In this document: piece by piece, positions 63,567 through 64,000 of the stretch
Layout of the letters: each line of letters begins with the position of its first letter
How positions within the stretch are numbered: the first letter of the stretch is position 1
Assembly: GCA_022749755.1 (NCBI GenBank)
Contig: CM040451.1
Location: 10,057,871 to 10,121,870, forward strand
From: Azadirachta indica
Lineage: Eukaryota > Streptophyta > Magnoliopsida > Sapindales > Meliaceae
Direction of reading: 5' to 3'
DNA: 64,000 bases
Position numbers and translations under genes: made by a program
The notes under the pieces: generated by a model
Databases searched by the model: none
The model's input: the letters and a program-made list of their open reading frames with translations, nothing else
Told to the model about the DNA's origin: nothing

Positions 63567-64000
63567 GGTTTGGTGCAGATGAACCAACATAAAAATTAGA
63601 TAAAGGAAGCGTTTAATATCCTTGCCTGGAGAGCCTCGATTGTTATCAATTCCATATATGTTCTTTTATTTACAGTTGTAAATAATCTCTGTTTCTCATT
63701 GCCATTACCCTTTGAAGAAGTTGACTGCACATGCCATTGCTTTTAGTAATTTTGTTGTTGGTCCTTTTTCATCTTACTTTTCGTAAAAAATGATATATTT
63801 ACGCGTTTCTTTATTTGCACCAGTTGGCCTTGGCTACAATTAATCTTTTAGAGTAGCAGAATTCTTCTAACCAAACAACAAGCTGACAGTGACCGGAGTG
63901 CTTGGCACAAATTTAAGAAGCTTAACCGTGATGTCTGGGCAAGGTACCGTATATTTAGCCGTGACAGAACATGAATTTAACCTTTAAGATTACCGAGGAC
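63567..64000 (-). promoter_or_regulatory. Upstream region of psi-B10
   Basis: No gene is present. 63785-64000 matches 51575-51790 upstream of B8 and may continue beyond the window. The block sits ~220 bp from the psi-B10 start and ~860 bp from the B8 start. Confidence 0.45.

Overview
This is nuclear DNA of a flowering plant, most likely a eudicot. It is AT-rich, its genes have several introns with GT..AG borders, and Ty3/gypsy, Ty1/copia, CACTA, Mutator-like and hAT-like elements lie among receptor kinase genes. The window alone does not identify the species.

The window is one cluster of cysteine-rich receptor-like kinases (CRK, also called DUF26-RLK or stress-antifungal-domain RLK). I find four copies whose reading frames stay open through all seven exons: A1 (1830-5248, +), A3 (25428-28466, +), B7 (43202-47167, +) and B8 (48036-50716, -). 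There are six broken copies: psi-A2 (8718-21276, +), psi-B4 (29514-32508, -), psi-B5 (33949-36718, -), psi-A6 (39627-40419, -), psi-B9 (52092-59100, -) and psi-B10 (60152-63566, -). There is also one exon scrap near 47.6 kb. All share one seven-exon plan: ectodomain, membrane segment, then five kinase exons. Exons 3, 4, 5 and 6 are 122, 211, 238 and 151 bp in every copy that retains complete borders. Two sequence groups are evident. Group A has a mature N-terminus of the ADPTYV type (A1, psi-A2, A3, psi-A6). Group B has a C-Y-x-T/G-G-N-F-T type (psi-B4, psi-B5, B7, B8, psi-B9, psi-B10).

Layout. 0-1.4 kb: a direct repeat and a Mutator-like element. 1.8-5.2 kb: intact A1. 8.7-21.3 kb: psi-A2, opened by a gag-protease-only LTR retrotransposon that itself contains a CACTA transposon, with a Mutator-like element in the first intron. 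21.6-22.6 kb: an internally deleted LTR element with intact target-site duplication. 25.4-28.5 kb: intact A3. 29.3-37.2 kb: psi-B4 and psi-B5 and three copies of an upstream-type block. 39.6-41.3 kb: the kinase-less remnant psi-A6 and a copia solo LTR. 42-43.1 kb: a hAT-like element and an LTR fragment directly in front of B7. 43.2-50.7 kb: B7 and B8, tail to tail. 52.1-59.1 kb: psi-B9, split by a copia element. 60.2-63.6 kb: psi-B10.

The four intact genes are predicted single-pass plasma-membrane receptors with two extracellular C-X8-C-X2-C domains and an active-looking RD-type Ser/Thr kinase. CRKs as a family act in immunity, redox stress and cell-death signalling. No function specific to these loci can be read from the DNA. 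I did not find an unknown biochemical system. The most noteworthy items are the nested transposon stack in psi-A2, the LTR-derived leader of B7, and the record of duplication and decay left across the array.
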